Positions 17,681 to 26,016 of a stretch of DNA of 64,000 nt are shown here, piece after piece. How positions within the stretch are numbered: position 1 is the first letter of the stretch; each line of letters opens with the position of its first letter. The notes beneath the pieces were generated by a model, which was given only the letters and a program-made list of their open reading frames with translations, was not told the origin of the DNA and searched no databases. Source of the DNA: Thermohalobaculum sp039028795 (GTDB taxonomy: Bacteria; Pseudomonadota; Alphaproteobacteria; Rhodobacterales; Rhodobacteraceae); contig JBCCHJ010000002.1 in assembly GCA_039028795.1 (NCBI GenBank), forward strand, positions 124,001 to 188,000. The letters are read 5' to 3'. Both the position numbers and the translations under genes were made by a program.

Positions 17681-19258
17681 GTGTCAAGTCTGATCGATGA
17701 TTCTCCTGATGGTCTGAACACACCCGAATTTTCGGTGTCCGAACTCTCAGGCGCCGTAAAGCGCATCGTGGAAGGGGAATTCGGCCACGTTCGTGTGCGT
17801 GGAGAGGTCGGTCGCGTATCGCGGCCACGGTCTGGCCATGTCTACCTGGATTTGAAAGACGATCGCGCTGTTTTGGCGGGCGTCATCTGGAAAGGCGTCG
17901 CCAGCGGACTGGTCATGCAGCCCGAAGAGGGTATGGAAGTGGTTGCAACCGGACGATTGACCACTTTCCCGGGGCAATCGCGCTATCAGATCGTCATCGA
18001 AGAAATCGCACCTGCAGGCATCGGCGCTTTGATGGCGATGCTGGAAAAACGCCGCAAGGTCTTGGCAGCCGAAGGGCTTTTCGACGAAACGCGCAAGCGA
18101 ATGACCCCATTTCTGCCGCAGGTTGTCGGGGTTGTAACTTCACCGTCCGGTGCGGTGATCCGCGATATTTTGCATCGATTTTCTGAACGCTTTCCGGTTC
18201 ACGTGCTGGTCTGGCCTGTGGCTGTACAGGGCGAAAAGTGCGCGCCTGAAGTCGCCCGCGCTATTAATGGTTTTTCTGCCCTTCCCGCGGACGGCCCAAT
18301 CCCACGCCCTGACGTCGTCATCGTCGCCCGCGGTGGCGGGTCGGTCGAGGATCTCTGGGGCTTCAACGAAGAAATTGTGGTACGGGCTGCTGCGGCCTCT
18401 GAGATTCCGCTCATTTCGGCCGTTGGGCACGAAACCGACACCACGCTGATCGACCACGCTGCCGATAGACGGGCACCAACACCAACGGCGGCTGCAGAGA
18501 TGGCGGTGCCTGTGCGCGGCGAATTGGCCGCAATGGTCGCTGATCTGCAAGCACGCCGCCTACGCGTTATGGGCAGCTCATTGGATCGCCGCAAGCAGCG
18601 CCTCACGGATCTGTCGCGGGCCTTGCCGCGCCCCGATCAGATCCTGGCCGAACGTCGCCAAAGGTTGGATCTGGCCGCCGCGCGTTTGCCAGCACCTGCT
18701 GCAATGTTGTCCGATCGCAGGCAAAGACTGGACATCGCCCAATCCAAGCTACCAACGCCTGCAAGACTGCTGGACGCATCCCGCCATGCACTCGTTCAGA
18801 TCAGCACCCGTATCGCACCAGCGTTGCGACAGCAGACCCATCAGGCCAGACTAACCCTGACCGAACATGCCGCAGGTTTGACCCTTGCCCCGTTGATGCA
18901 GCGGTTGGCACATCTGCGCGAGCAATTGATGACCCGCGCAGCCCAGATCACCCCCGCCATACGACGATCTAGAGAAACCGCGACTGAGCGACTCTGGGGA
19001 CTAGGCCGCACGCTGCAAACTCTGAGTTATCAGCGAACAATCGCACGAGGTTATGCAGTCCTTCGAAACGAAGCAGGAAGGGTTATCTCCGCATCAGCGG
19101 ATGCGCCCACTGGTTCTAAGTTGGACATCCAGCTTTCCGATGGACATCTTGCAGCCAGGGTGAACGGGCCTGCTTCATCGACGTCGACCCGAGTGCAATC
19201 ACGCCCAAAGACTAAGCCCAAGAATTCAGGAAACGACGGGCAAGGCAGCTTGTTCTAA
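17681..19258 (+). CDS. xseA: Exodeoxyribonuclease VII large subunit XseA
   Basis: 525-residue large subunit of ExoVII, which degrades single-stranded DNA to oligonucleotides together with XseB. The N-terminal OB-fold (FSVSELSGAVKRIVEGEF, VRVRGEVGRVSRPRSGHVYLDLKDD) and catalytic core (VGVVTSPSGAVIRDI, VIVARGGGSVEDLWGFNEE, SAVGHETDTTLIDHAADRRAPTPTAAAE) are clear, followed by a long helical, repeat-containing segment (RRQRLDLAAARLPAPA and near repeats) that forms the stalk. It ends in a basic Ser/Lys tail and GSLF. The start is GTG. xseB is not in the window. Confidence 0.95.
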   Translation: MSSLIDDSPDGLNTPEFSVSELSGAVKRIVEGEFGHVRVRGEVGRVSRPRSGHVYLDLKDDRAVLAGVIWKGVASGLVMQPEEGMEVVATGRLTTFPGQSRYQIVIEEIAPAGIGALMAMLEKRRKVLAAEGLFDETRKRMTPFLPQVVGVVTSPSGAVIRDILHRFSERFPVHVLVWPVAVQGEKCAPEVARAINGFSALPADGPIPRPDVVIVARGGGSVEDLWGFNEEIVVRAAAASEIPLISAVGHETDTTLIDHAADRRAPTPTAAAEMAVPVRGELAAMVADLQARRLRVMGSSLDRRKQRLTDLSRALPRPDQILAERRQRLDLAAARLPAPAAMLSDRRQRLDIAQSKLPTPARLLDASRHALVQISTRIAPALRQQTHQARLTLTEHAAGLTLAPLMQRLAHLREQLMTRAAQITPAIRRSRETATERLWGLGRTLQTLSYQRTIARGYAVLRNEAGRVISASADAPTGSKLDIQLSDGHLAARVNGPASSTSTRVQSRPKTKPKNSGNDGQGSLF

Positions 19259-19278
19259 ACTTCAAAGGATCCCACACA

Positions 19279-19569
19279 ATGCCCAAAGGATATTGGATCG
19301 CCCATGTGGAGGTCACAGATCCGGATCAGTACGTTCACTACGTCGAAGGCGCAAAAGCCGCGTTTGAAAAGTATCAGGCGACGTTTCTGGCACGCGGCGG
19401 AGAGCATGACGAGGTTGAAGGGCCGCTGGGCCGGTCTCGCCATGTGGTTATCGAATTTCCCAGCCTGCAACACGCTAAGGATTGTTACCATTCAGCCGAA
19501 TACCAGGCCGCCCGGGAACACCGCATCCCTGCAGGCATCGCATCGATCACATTGATGGAAGGCCTGTAA
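19279..19569 (+). CDS. DUF1330 domain-containing protein
   Basis: 96-residue protein with the full DUF1330 pattern: GYWIAHVEVTDPDQYVHYVEGA, FLARGG, VVIEFPSLQHAKDCYHSAEY and ARE-R near the C-terminus, a small dimeric alpha/beta-barrel fold of unknown function. It starts 21 bp after xseA in the same direction, with a weak ribosome site (AAAGGAT). Confidence 0.88.
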   Translation: MPKGYWIAHVEVTDPDQYVHYVEGAKAAFEKYQATFLARGGEHDEVEGPLGRSRHVVIEFPSLQHAKDCYHSAEYQAAREHRIPAGIASITLMEGL

Positions 19570-19576
19570 GCGGAAA

Positions 19577-20392
19577 CTAGCGGTTCCTGGGCACCAGGTT
19601 CCCAACTGCTGAAAGAATGGCTTCGGGCAGACCCTCACGTGTTGCCTGCTCGACGGCGTCTAGACAGCATTCCAGGTCCTTTTTCAGGATACCGATCGTG
19701 TTTTCAGGATCGTAGCCATTACGGGAAAACTCAATAGTGTCGAAATTCGATCCGAACCATGTTTGTCCTGAACTGTCATGCATCAGAGCCAGAAGCCGAT
19801 CTTCGTCCACGCCTAATTGATCAGCCCAATCCAGCACCTGCCGCACTGCGGAAACAGATGCCCCTGCAACAAAATTGTTCAGAACCTTGGATGTCATACC
19901 GGCGCCTGGCCCGCCCATCCGGTGAATGTTCTGCCCCATCGCGCGAAACATCGGGTCCAGGAAATCCAGGTCCTCGTCGTTTCCGCCGAGCATAAAGGAC
20001 AATCTGGCCTCGTCCGCCGCAATCTGAGCGCCTGACATCGGCGCATCGATCACTTTAGGCCCCATCGGAAGCCGGGAACACAGATCCTCTATATATCTTG
20101 GCGATAAGGTCGAACAAATCACCAGATGCTTCAGATCAGGTGCTTTCGCCAAAATCCCTTGTACATCGAACAGCAGGTCTTCGGTTTGACGTACATCGCG
20201 CACAACTGACAGAACAACATCTCGATCCGCAGCAAATGCAGCAGGGTCGGACACCATCAGCGCAGCAAAATCGCCGAATTCTTCGATTGGGCGCACATCA
20301 AAGCCACGAACGTCGAAACCGGATCGAGCCATGGCCTTCGCCATTCCCAGTCCCATACGGCCACAGCCGGCCACACCAATCTTCGCATTCAT
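19577..20392 (-). CDS. NAD(P)-dependent oxidoreductase, 3-hydroxyisobutyrate dehydrogenase-like
   Basis: 271-residue beta-hydroxyacid dehydrogenase. The N-terminal Rossmann fold begins IGVAGCGRMGLGMAKAMARSG (G-x-G-x-x-G), the substrate-binding segment is VIDAPMSGAQIAADE, and the catalytic lysine region is GAGMTSKVLNNFVAGASVSA. Family substrates include 3-hydroxyisobutyrate, tartronate semialdehyde and glyoxylate; the exact one is not evident. I use the ATG at 20392. It is 10 bp downstream of the stop of the small secreted protein gene on the same strand. Confidence 0.85.
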   Translation of the reverse strand: MNAKIGVAGCGRMGLGMAKAMARSGFDVRGFDVRPIEEFGDFAALMVSDPAAFAADRDVVLSVVRDVRQTEDLLFDVQGILAKAPDLKHLVICSTLSPRYIEDLCSRLPMGPKVIDAPMSGAQIAADEARLSFMLGGNDEDLDFLDPMFRAMGQNIHRMGGPGAGMTSKVLNNFVAGASVSAVRQVLDWADQLGVDEDRLLALMHDSSGQTWFGSNFDTIEFSRNGYDPENTIGILKKDLECCLDAVEQATREGLPEAILSAVGNLVPRNR

Positions 20393-20402
20393 CGAGGGCC
20401 TA

Positions 20403-20819
20403 TCAGGTGGCTGTGCCCGGATCACCGCACAATAGGGGTTTCTTGTCCCGTCCCGTTACCCTCAGTTCCAGGCCTGCGTTTTCACCCTGCAGCAACCGCG
20501 CGATCAAATCGCCTTTATCAGTGCGCAGCATACGCCAGCACAGAACATCGCCGTCCGCACCGTCAGCTTCGTAGAGGAAACACAGTTGAGCACCATGCGG
20601 CCGCCAGGCCCCGTTCACGCAGCTACCGTCATTGTATCTCCAGGTCGTGTTTCCCCCAGGACTGAAACTTTCTGACCCGAATGGCTCTCCATCCCTGTGA
20701 AAATACAACGTATACCCCTCCGCGAAGGCCCGGAACTCCGACGGGCTGACGGGGGTTTCTTCTGCAGAAGCCACGCCCATGGCCGCAAAAACTATCGCTG
20801 GCACCAGATATCTTTTCAT
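20403..20819 (-). CDS. Secreted hypothetical protein
   Basis: 138-residue protein with a signal peptide (YLVPAIVFAAMGVASAEE) and a compact mature domain containing TLYFHRDGEPFGSESFSPGG, four cysteines and Trp-rich WRYNDGSCVNGAWRPHG. I do not recognise a named family; the shape (extracellular, disulfide-capable, ~115 mature residues) recurs as hypothetical proteins in Rhodobacterales. The ATG at 20819 gives the cleanest signal peptide. It is probably co-transcribed with the following dehydrogenase gene. Confidence 0.65.
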   Translation of the reverse strand: MKRYLVPAIVFAAMGVASAEETPVSPSEFRAFAEGYTLYFHRDGEPFGSESFSPGGNTTWRYNDGSCVNGAWRPHGAQLCFLYEADGADGDVLCWRMLRTDKGDLIARLLQGENAGLELRVTGRDKKPLLCGDPGTAT

Positions 20820-21021
20820 ATGCCAAGACTGCCGCGATGCGGACGCAGGGGCAAGTAGGTTCTTGGGACAAACATGAACGCCGGGACCTCTGCAGTCTAA
20901 AATGGCGTGAGTGTTCACACGTCATAAGCCCTGCCAAACGCGCCTTCCGCAAATTCAATTTGAATTATGCGCGGCGCTGGCGCCTATTCACAACTGGCTG
21001 CTAGCAAAAGGATATCCAGCG

Positions 21022-22728
21022 ATGAGCCCCCTCGACTCCGTTGAAAAAGACCGCAAAGGCGTCTGGAAGTCCGGACGTGGCAAAGGCCGGGGCACCCCAA
21101 AAGGGCGTCAGCTTGAGGACCAGGCACTGGCAGAGGTCCGCGCGTTGTTGGGTGATCGGCCTCGCGACCGGGATTTGTTGATCGAATTTCTGCATCTAAT
21201 CCAGGACGCCTACAAATGTCTTCACGCGGAGCATCTGCGCGCCCTGGCAGAGGAAATGCGTCTGGCGCAGTCCGAAGTTTATGAAGTTGCGACGTTCTAT
21301 GCGCATTTCGACGTCGTCAAAGAAGGCGAGGATCGACCGCCGGCCATAACCATTCGGGTGTGTGATTCTCTGTCTTGTGAACTGGCAGGCGCCCAGGATT
21401 TGTTGAAGTCCCTGGCAAAAACTTACGGTGGCGGCAAAGAAGTCCGCGTCTTGCGGGCGCCCTGTATGGGCCGCTGTGATACCGCACCCACGCTAGAGAT
21501 CGGCCACAATCATATCGATCATGCGACACCGGAACTGGTCGCCAAGGCTATCGATACCAAGAACTTCCATGCTCATGTCCCGGAATATGAAAAGTTCGAC
21601 GCGTATCAAAGCAATGGCGGCTATCAAGAACTGAGTGCGTTGCGCGGCGGCTCGCGCACGCCGGACGATTTGCAGGACACTGTACTGGAATCCGGTCTTC
21701 GCGGACTGGGCGGTGCGGGTTTTCCATCGGGCAAGAAATGGTCTTTTGTACGCATGGAAAGAGGTCCGCGCTATATGGCGGTCAACGGAGACGAAGGCGA
21801 ACCCGGAACGTTCAAGGACCGGTACTATTTGGAACGCGAACCCCACGTCTTTCTGGAAGGCATGTTGATTGCAGCCTGGGCGGTCGAGGCTGAAAAGTGT
21901 TTCATCTATATGCGGGATGAATACCCGGCTGTGCATGAAATCCTGCATACCGAAATCGCAAAACTGGAAGCAGCGGGGATTGTAGCCCCCGGCTATATCG
22001 ATCTCCGCCGCGGTGCGGGTGCATATATCTGCGGCGAAGAAAGCGCGATGATCGAGTCGATCGAGGGCAAACGGGGTGAGCCCCGTCACCGCCCACCTTT
22101 TGTAGCTCAGGTCGGCATCTTCGACCGGCCAACCTTGGTGCACAATGTCGAGACCTGTTATTGGGTTTCCAAGATTGCACGGAACGGCCCCGAAATTCTG
22201 AACAGTCACGAAAAGAATGGGCGCAAGGGGCTCAGATCCTACTCCGTTTCGGGCCGCGTTCGAGATCCCGGTGTCAAGTTACTGGAGGCCGGATCAACGA
22301 TTATGGACATCATCGAAGCCTGCGGCGGTATGTTGCCGGGCCACGAGTTCAAGGCCTATCAACCAGGGGGGCCTTCCGCAGGAATTCTACCGGCCTCGAT
22401 GAACGATATTCCCATGGACTTTGACACGTTGCAGCCACATGGAACCTTCATTGGGTCCGCTGCCATTGTCATAATGTCAGATCAAGATTCCGCCCGCGAT
22501 GCGGCGTTGAATATGCTCCGCTTCTTCGAAGATGAAAGCTGCGGCCAGTGTACCCCTTGCCGGGTTGGATGCGAAAAAGCTGTGAAGTTGATGCAAGAAG
22601 ATCACTGGGACCAGGACCTGCTGGGCGACCTATGCGATCTGATGGTCGATGCCTCGATCTGCGGGCTGGGCCAGGCCGCGCCTAATCCGATTAAGCTGGT
22701 CATGAAGCATTTCCCAGACGAGATCTGA
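21022..22728 (+). CDS. fdsB: NAD-dependent formate dehydrogenase beta subunit, NuoE-NuoF fusion
   Basis: 568-residue diaphorase subunit. Residues 1-210 are NuoE-like, with the [2Fe-2S] cysteines C114, C119, C148 and C152 (VCDSLSC, APCMGRC). The rest is NuoF-like: FMN/NADH site GGAGFPSGKKW and GDEGEPGTFKDR, GAGAYICGEESA, and the [4Fe-4S] motif SCGQCTPCRVGC plus a later ICGLG cysteine. Such fused subunits transfer electrons from the molybdenum/tungsten alpha subunit to NAD. The start ATG has AAAGGA upstream. No alpha subunit, FdhD or fdsC lies next to it; the following gene is an unrelated methyltransferase. Confidence 0.85.
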   Translation: MSPLDSVEKDRKGVWKSGRGKGRGTPKGRQLEDQALAEVRALLGDRPRDRDLLIEFLHLIQDAYKCLHAEHLRALAEEMRLAQSEVYEVATFYAHFDVVKEGEDRPPAITIRVCDSLSCELAGAQDLLKSLAKTYGGGKEVRVLRAPCMGRCDTAPTLEIGHNHIDHATPELVAKAIDTKNFHAHVPEYEKFDAYQSNGGYQELSALRGGSRTPDDLQDTVLESGLRGLGGAGFPSGKKWSFVRMERGPRYMAVNGDEGEPGTFKDRYYLEREPHVFLEGMLIAAWAVEAEKCFIYMRDEYPAVHEILHTEIAKLEAAGIVAPGYIDLRRGAGAYICGEESAMIESIEGKRGEPRHRPPFVAQVGIFDRPTLVHNVETCYWVSKIARNGPEILNSHEKNGRKGLRSYSVSGRVRDPGVKLLEAGSTIMDIIEACGGMLPGHEFKAYQPGGPSAGILPASMNDIPMDFDTLQPHGTFIGSAAIVIMSDQDSARDAALNMLRFFEDESCGQCTPCRVGCEKAVKLMQEDHWDQDLLGDLCDLMVDASICGLGQAAPNPIKLVMKHFPDEI

Positions 22729-22738
22729 CGGGTAACAG

Positions 22739-23815
22739 GTGACCCTGGACCTGGACGATCTGGCGGTTCCGGACCAGCTTCGACCATTTGCCGAAATTCA
22801 TTCGAATGCGGACGATCCTCTAGCCCGGATGGCAGAGATGCTGCAGTACGCCAAATTGACCGCTGGATTGGAACCATCAGCACTAGCCGCATTCGCATTG
22901 CGATTGCGCGAGGCGGACCCGACGAACCGCACTGTTTGGACATTGACGCAGGATACTCTGGGCGCCGGTGTTCCCAGCTGGCATTGGCTGATGGTCAATG
23001 ACCTTCCACGCAACGAAAGCTATGAAAATGCCATCAACCAGGCCGTTCAGCCCGGCATGACAGTTCTGGATATCGGCGCCGGGACCGGATTGCTGTCAAT
23101 GATGTCCGCCCGTGCGGGCGCAGAACACGTCTATGCAGTCGAGCAAAATCCGCTGATGGCGGAGATCGCCCGCCGGTGCATTGCGGCCAACGGATTTTCC
23201 GACCGCATCACTATTCTCGAGATGAACTCCGATGCGATCGAGATCGGCATTCAAATACCAGTCAGATGCGATCTGCTGACCCATGAAATCCTGTCAACTG
23301 CGGTGTTGCAGGAAGGCGTCATCCCTTGTGTCGCAAGAGCGCGAAAGAACCTGTTGACGCCAGAGGCGCCATTGTTGCCGGAACGGATCTGGGCCGAGTG
23401 CGTTCTGAGCGAGAGGGTTGGAACCCGAAGCCGAAGCGTTGGCAAGGTAAGCGGTTTCGATCTGTCGCCGCTCAACCTTCTGAGCCCTGCCTCAATATCG
23501 GATGCTCCAGAACCGAAAAAAGTGCTGTCGGCACGCTTTCGATTGCCTGAGTTCAATTTAAGGTCGGTGAGCGAAGACCATCGAGGACGCCAGGGCATTG
23601 AAGTACGCGTCACAAACGCTGGGCATGCAGCAGGCATTACACAATGGTTGGGCTATGGATTTTCTAACGGGTCCGACTTCGTATCGGACAACAAACAGAG
23701 CAATTGGGGCAGCTACTTTCATTCCTTTGGGGACGGCACCCCAGTCAACGCCGGAGATCATGTAACAATCAGCGCCGAGATTTTACCAAAGAACCTGTCT
23801 TTCAGTATGGAGTAG
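22739..23815 (+). CDS. PRMT-like class I methyltransferase
   Basis: 358-residue protein with a class I SAM-binding core: motif I VLDIGAGTGLLSMMSARAGA near residue 105, acidic motif VYAVEQNP, and a post-II segment CDLLTHEILSTAVLQEGVIP that resembles the double-E loop of protein arginine methyltransferases (PRMT7 type), here with one of the two glutamates retained in HEIL and another in QEGV. A C-terminal beta-sandwich-like domain follows (residues ~230-358), also as in PRMTs. The target is unknown. Start is GTG, 10 bp after the fdsB stop; co-transcription is likely. Confidence 0.7.
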   Translation: MTLDLDDLAVPDQLRPFAEIHSNADDPLARMAEMLQYAKLTAGLEPSALAAFALRLREADPTNRTVWTLTQDTLGAGVPSWHWLMVNDLPRNESYENAINQAVQPGMTVLDIGAGTGLLSMMSARAGAEHVYAVEQNPLMAEIARRCIAANGFSDRITILEMNSDAIEIGIQIPVRCDLLTHEILSTAVLQEGVIPCVARARKNLLTPEAPLLPERIWAECVLSERVGTRSRSVGKVSGFDLSPLNLLSPASISDAPEPKKVLSARFRLPEFNLRSVSEDHRGRQGIEVRVTNAGHAAGITQWLGYGFSNGSDFVSDNKQSNWGSYFHSFGDGTPVNAGDHVTISAEILPKNLSFSME

Positions 23816-23879
23816 CGGTTTTCCGAACCAAGTGAGACATCCCAGCCAAAGCCAATTTATCTGATGGCAATACCTGCTC

Positions 23880-23908
23880 TTGCATTCGCTGTCCAATGTG
23901 ACCATGTT
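23880..23908 (+). promoter_or_regulatory. Candidate sigma-70 promoter of infA
   Basis: TTGCAT (23880-23885), a 17-bp spacer and CATGTT (23903-23908) fit a housekeeping promoter, 29 bp before the infA start codon. Prediction by eye; the -10 box is imperfect. Confidence 0.4.
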
Positions 23909-23937
23909 CCCGCACCTGCAGGCCGATCGGAGAAAGC

Positions 23938-24156
23938 ATGCCAAAGGAAGAAACACTCGAATTTCCCGGTACGGTGACCGAACTTTTGCCGAACGCGACC
24001 TTCCGCGTGAAGTTGGAGAACGATCACGAGATTATCGCACACACCGCGGGCAAGATGCGTAAGAACCGCATCCGCGTCCTGGCCGGTGACAAGGTTCAGG
24101 TTGAAATGACGCCTTATGACCTGACCAAGGGCCGGATCATCTATCGCTTCAAGTAA
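23938..24156 (+). CDS. infA: Translation initiation factor IF-1
   Basis: 72-residue S1-like OB-fold protein that binds the ribosomal A site during initiation. The whole sequence is highly conserved: FPGTVTELLPNATFRVKLEN, GKMRKNRIRVLAGDKV and LTKGRIIYRFK. The start ATG is preceded by a GGAGAAAG ribosome site. It heads the infA-maf-rng operon; maf begins 4 bp after its stop. Confidence 0.98.
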   Translation: MPKEETLEFPGTVTELLPNATFRVKLENDHEIIAHTAGKMRKNRIRVLAGDKVQVEMTPYDLTKGRIIYRFK

Positions 24157-24160
24157 GCCA

Positions 24161-24817
24161 TTGACCGCTGAAACCGCTGACGATAGCGCCCAGGCCGTTT
24201 GGCGGTTGATTCTTGGCAGCGCGTCACCGCGCCGTAGGGATCTTCTGGCACAGATCGGGATAGTACCAGACGTCATCGCCCCAGCAGATATTGACGAAAC
24301 GCCGCTGAAGAATGAATTGCCGCGCAATTACGTGAAGCGGATGGCACGGGAAAAATGCACAGCGGTGGCGAGTGATCCTTGCCCTTCCGACGGAATGGCT
24401 AAGGGTGCGGGGGACAGCGACTTGGTTCTTACTGCTGACACAGTTGTCAGCGCAGGTCGCCGAATTCTTGGAAAGCCCAAAGATGCAACGCAGGCGGCGG
24501 AGTTCTTGTTGCTGTTATCGGGCCGCCGCCATCGGGTCACAACATCGGTCTGCCTTTTGGTTTCCGGGCGCACGCTTCAAAAGACCATCGAGACTAGAGT
24601 GAAGATGAAGCGCCTGTCGGATGCCGAAATTTCTGCTTATATCCGGTCGGGTGAATGGGAAGGCAAGGCCGGCGGCTATGCAATCCAGGGTGTTGCGGCT
24701 GCCTTCATTCCGGAAGTCCAAGGATCTTACACGAACGTCGTGGGCCTGCCGCTGACTGAAACGGCAAACATGCTGATCGGTGCGGGATATCCCATAAACT
24801 ATGAGCCTTCAGAATGA
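24161..24817 (+). CDS. maf: Maf family nucleotide pyrophosphatase
   Basis: 218-residue Maf/ITPase-fold protein that hydrolyses non-canonical or m7G/UTP-type nucleoside triphosphates to monophosphates. Motifs are LGSASPRRRDLLAQIG at the N-terminus, LTADTVVSAGRRILGKP in the middle, RRHRVTTSVCLL, and EGKAGGYAIQGVAAAFI toward the C-terminus. The start is TTG at 24161, 4 bp after infA, with only a weak ribosome site, suggesting translational coupling. Its stop overlaps the rng start in an ATGA. Confidence 0.92.
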   Translation: MTAETADDSAQAVWRLILGSASPRRRDLLAQIGIVPDVIAPADIDETPLKNELPRNYVKRMAREKCTAVASDPCPSDGMAKGAGDSDLVLTADTVVSAGRRILGKPKDATQAAEFLLLLSGRRHRVTTSVCLLVSGRTLQKTIETRVKMKRLSDAEISAYIRSGEWEGKAGGYAIQGVAAAFIPEVQGSYTNVVGLPLTETANMLIGAGYPINYEPSE

Positions 24818-25995
24818 AGGGACGGGTTCTGGCCATAGACATGCCAAGCGGCCGTGCATCGCAGGCAGCGCTGATCGTCGATGGCCGGGTCGAAGACCTG
24901 TTGATGGATTCGGCCAGTGAAACAACCCAACCGGATATTGACGCGGTTTCCTGGGCTCGTGTCGACAGGGTACTACCCAACGGTGCAGGTGCCTTTGTGC
25001 AGTTGGCCCAGGATCAAATGGGTTTCCTGCGCGAAGCCAAAGGCCTGAAAGCCGAGAACGGCGTGCTGGTACAGGTCATTGGCCTACCAGAGCCAGGTAA
25101 AGCCGCTCCGGTCACCCGTAAGCTGCTTTACAAAACCCGGCTGGTGATCCACACGCCCACCGCACCTGGCATCAACGTGTCCCGTCAAATCCGCGATCCG
25201 GAGGAACAAGGCCGGTTGATCGGTATTGTTGAGGGTTGGTCACCAGATCCGGACACTCGAGAACCAGCCTTGCAAAAGTACTGGACGATGCACTCGGAAG
25301 GTGGGTTTATCGTTCGATCCGCAGCTCGCAATGCTTCGGACCAAGACGTCCTCGACGCGATCAGTTGTGCGCTTGGAATGCGGTCAAATCACGAAGGGCT
25401 GACCCGGTCGTCCGAACCGGGCAAGTTTGTCCAGGCCAGACTGGCTATGGACGACGCGCTAATGGAGTGGACGGACCCAATTCCAGATATGATCGCTGTC
25501 ACGAATAAACTTGCGAGCCGGCTCGTTCCCTCTGGTCCTTGGGATGGGCTTGCCTTGGGTGAAGATATCTACGCGGCCATCCGCTCCGACGAAGGAGATC
25601 CGTTTGAACACTTCGGTGTCTGGGATGAAGTTGAACGGCTGCAAAGACCCTTAGTCGACCTCCCGTCTGGGGGATCAATGATCATCGAGGCAACACGGGC
25701 CATGGTCACGGTGGACGTCAACACCGGTGATCATTTTAGTCAGGGCGCCGGCATGACGGCCTCCATTGAAGCCGCCAGGGAACTGCCGCGACAACTACGT
25801 TTGCGCGGGCTCGGCGGTCAGGTGATTATCGACTTCGCAACGATCAAGAAGATGCACCGCAAGAAGATCGAAGAGGTTCTGAAAACCGCGTTCCGCAAAG
25901 ACCCGGTGCCGACGACGCTGGCGGGATGGACCCCATTGGGCAATTTCGAACTTCAGCGAAAGCGCGAGCGGCGCCCCTTGAGCGAACTTTTGTAG
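24814..25995 (+). CDS. Ribonuclease E/G family protein
   Basis: 393-residue RNase E/G-type protein, shorter than RNase E and near RNase G in length. An S1-like region (WARVDRVLPNGAGAFVQLAQ, MGFLREAKG) is followed by the catalytic part, with GGSMIIEATRAMVTVDVNTGD holding a metal-binding aspartate and LRGLGGQVIIDFATIK the second. A zinc-link CPxC motif typical of RNase E is absent. It would process or degrade RNA. ATGA overlap with maf shows operon structure. In Rhodobacterales yacG usually follows directly, but here two efflux genes on the other strand intervene. Confidence 0.85.
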   Translation: MKGRVLAIDMPSGRASQAALIVDGRVEDLLMDSASETTQPDIDAVSWARVDRVLPNGAGAFVQLAQDQMGFLREAKGLKAENGVLVQVIGLPEPGKAAPVTRKLLYKTRLVIHTPTAPGINVSRQIRDPEEQGRLIGIVEGWSPDPDTREPALQKYWTMHSEGGFIVRSAARNASDQDVLDAISCALGMRSNHEGLTRSSEPGKFVQARLAMDDALMEWTDPIPDMIAVTNKLASRLVPSGPWDGLALGEDIYAAIRSDEGDPFEHFGVWDEVERLQRPLVDLPSGGSMIIEATRAMVTVDVNTGDHFSQGAGMTASIEAARELPRQLRLRGLGGQVIIDFATIKKMHRKKIEEVLKTAFRKDPVPTTLAGWTPLGNFELQRKRERRPLSELL

Positions 25996-26012
25996 GATGG
26001 GTGCAACCCATC
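25996..26012. terminator. Hairpin between convergent genes
   Basis: GATGGGT-GCA-ACCCATC is a perfect 7-bp stem with a 3-base loop, placed immediately after the RNase E/G stop and before the stop of the convergent RND permease. A second hairpin (CTGCT-ATTC-AGCAG, 26014-26027) follows. There is no U-tract, so termination strength is uncertain; similar GGGTGCAACCC palindromes are common intergenic elements in proteobacteria. Confidence 0.55.
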
Positions 26013-26016
26013 GCTG

